A stretch of 64,000 nucleotides of DNA from Lingula anatina. Lineage: Eukaryota > Brachiopoda > Lingulata > Lingulida > Lingulidae. Below, in pieces: positions 62,652 through 64,000 of this stretch. The stretch covers positions 248,001 through 312,000 of the forward strand of contig NW_019774648.1 of NCBI RefSeq assembly GCF_001039355.2. Direction: 5' to 3'. Position 1 is the first letter of the stretch; every line of letters begins with the position of its first letter. The notes below the pieces were generated by a model. That model searched no databases, was not told the origin of the DNA, and saw only the letters and a list, made by a program, of their open reading frames with translations. The translations under genes were made by a program, and so were the position numbers.

Positions 62652-64000
62652 CTAGAGAAGTCCCACGTGTTTTGCACTCATCAGAAACTAGGTTATCAAG
62701 ATTTAGAAATCTAATCCACCTACTTCAGTTAATTTGAACAAATTAGAACACGGCACGTCTTATAATCAATATAGAGTTTTCTGCAGGTGTCAAATAAAGT
62801 CATGGTCTGGGACGATGATATTGCCTCAAATTACAAGGCAAAACGCTCTCGTGTAACTTATAGCGCACTGTGGTCGTTTCAATATACATGTACAACGCAA
62901 AGAACTATGAGGTAATCAGTCAAGAAACATCCACATTGTGCTTCGACGAGTCCCAGAAAGTACCAATGAGGTAAAATATCACAGCTGCCTGAGTGTAGAT
63001 AAATGTCTGGTTTCAACAAGGCCTGTTTGTGGGTAGTTTCGTGACAAAAAGTACAGGAAAGAGAGTGATTCATTGTTTATAATTACTCCATAGGTACATG
63101 ATACTGCTTTGGACTTTTACTTCTTCATCCGCTTTTCGAGGAGATGCTTGTTTTGCGTGTTGCAAAGTGCATTTTAAGCGTTCTGCACTAAGAAATCTAT
63201 AAGAAAAAGGGCTTGTATCTTGCCCTGTGGCTGCTGTATTTAGTACAGGACAATTTTGTACATTGCCTGAAGCTTTTGCGCCGCTTTAACCAATTTGCAC
63301 GATTAAATCTAAGTAAGATTCAAATAGCACGGGGAAGGGCAATCAAGTTCAAAACAACCCCAACAACTTTCATCACGCTAAATTCCAAGCCACCGCACGT
63401 TAACTCTATAGTATAGGGTATAATAAGGAGAGGTGTCACTGACAGTAACAAACATGACCAAGCCTAATCTACCACTGCGTGATTCTCCCGGTGATTCTAC
63501 AAGCAAGCGGCACTTCTTTCTTTTATTGTCCTGAATTCCCTAACCCCGTTTTGCTAAGCATTAAAGGGATAATAACTCTTCGTATGAGATCTATATTTCA
63601 CAATAAAAACATTGTAAACAACTCATAGAAATATAATATATTCTGTTTTACCACAAAAAAGGCAGTTATAGCTGTTATTCTGATATCTGAGCTTGTCTTC
63701 AGACCACGTGACCTCCATTGATGGCTATACTCTGTTATAATCTCTTAAGAGATTTTAACAAAAAACCAAACTTTTTAGAAAAAAACCAGGGACTAACTTT
63801 GAATGTACAAATAGATTCATTGACCATTGGTAAGTATGGGAAAATTGTTGTTTACTCCTGGAAAATTCATTTTTTGGCAAAAGTTATTATCCCTTTAATT
63901 ATTCAGGTACATATCCATTCACTGCTCATTTACAGAGTCAATCTAACTTGTAACATACACTCTTGGCCACAAAGGTTGTCCAACATCTAATCCCATGGAT

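Larger units (their letters stand above)
36669..64000. other. 27-kb stretch without a recognisable gene
   Basis: Scanned through its open frames (longest 153 aa at 39982-40443) without finding a known family, a chain of plausible exons or an RNA gene. It contains one MITE (38039), direct-repeat pairs at 38.4/39.0 kb and 48.0/48.3 kb, a transposon-end-like fragment at 59495 and many simple repeats. The upstream exon and promoter of the GPCR should be somewhere to the right of 36669. The rest is intergenic, or intron of a gene not visible here. Confidence 0.6.

Overview
This window is animal nuclear DNA. It has spliced genes with GT-AG introns, long AT-rich non-coding stretches, many microsatellites and short foldback transposons. 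The protein matches are to bilaterian animals in general, so the species cannot be fixed. Low gene density, high AT content and the repeat style suit a marine invertebrate (hemichordate, lancelet, mollusc or annelid); that is inference.

Layout. (1) 1-14.7 kb, plus strand: the 3' two-thirds of a Groucho/TLE co-repressor gene. It runs from the Ser/Pro-rich middle region through the complete C-terminal WD40 propeller, stop at 13404-13406, likely poly(A) signal at 14676. The N-terminal Q and GP exons lie to the left of the window. (2) 16.2-17.8 kb, minus strand: a complete four-exon gene for a DUF167/YggU-fold protein (C15orf40-like, 151 aa). (3) 18.0-20.3 kb, plus strand: a complete four-exon gene for an NR2C2AP (TRA16)-like protein (144 aa). 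Genes 2 and 3 are head to head with only 217 bp between their ATGs, so they probably share a promoter. (4) 33.5-36.7 kb, minus strand: a two-coding-exon rhodopsin-class GPCR of the GnRH/corazonin/vasopressin-like group, about 386 aa. (5) 20.9-33.5 kb and 36.7-64 kb: no gene I can defend. These hold a MITE family (four copies plus one nested inside another), several hairpin elements, a decayed LINE reverse transcriptase and many simple repeats.

The most interesting signal is in Groucho. Two consecutive 102-nt exons (11195-11296 and 11368-11469) encode alternative versions of the same 34-residue WD40 segment. They have the same length and phase and are separated by an intron of only 71 nt. Seven of 34 residues differ while nearly all synonymous sites differ. 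This is the signature of an old tandem exon duplication used as mutually exclusive exons. By homology the segment carries the Tyr, Arg and Glu that line the peptide-binding pore of TLE1, so alternative splicing could tune which repressors Groucho binds. A second in-frame choice is visible upstream: two good 5' splice sites 36 nt apart at 9485 and 9521.

The four genes have no obvious shared pathway. Groucho is a transcriptional co-repressor, NR2C2AP is named for binding an orphan nuclear receptor, the DUF167 protein has no established role, and the GPCR is a neuropeptide-type receptor. Their arrangement (convergent, divergent, convergent) is plain genomic neighbourhood.
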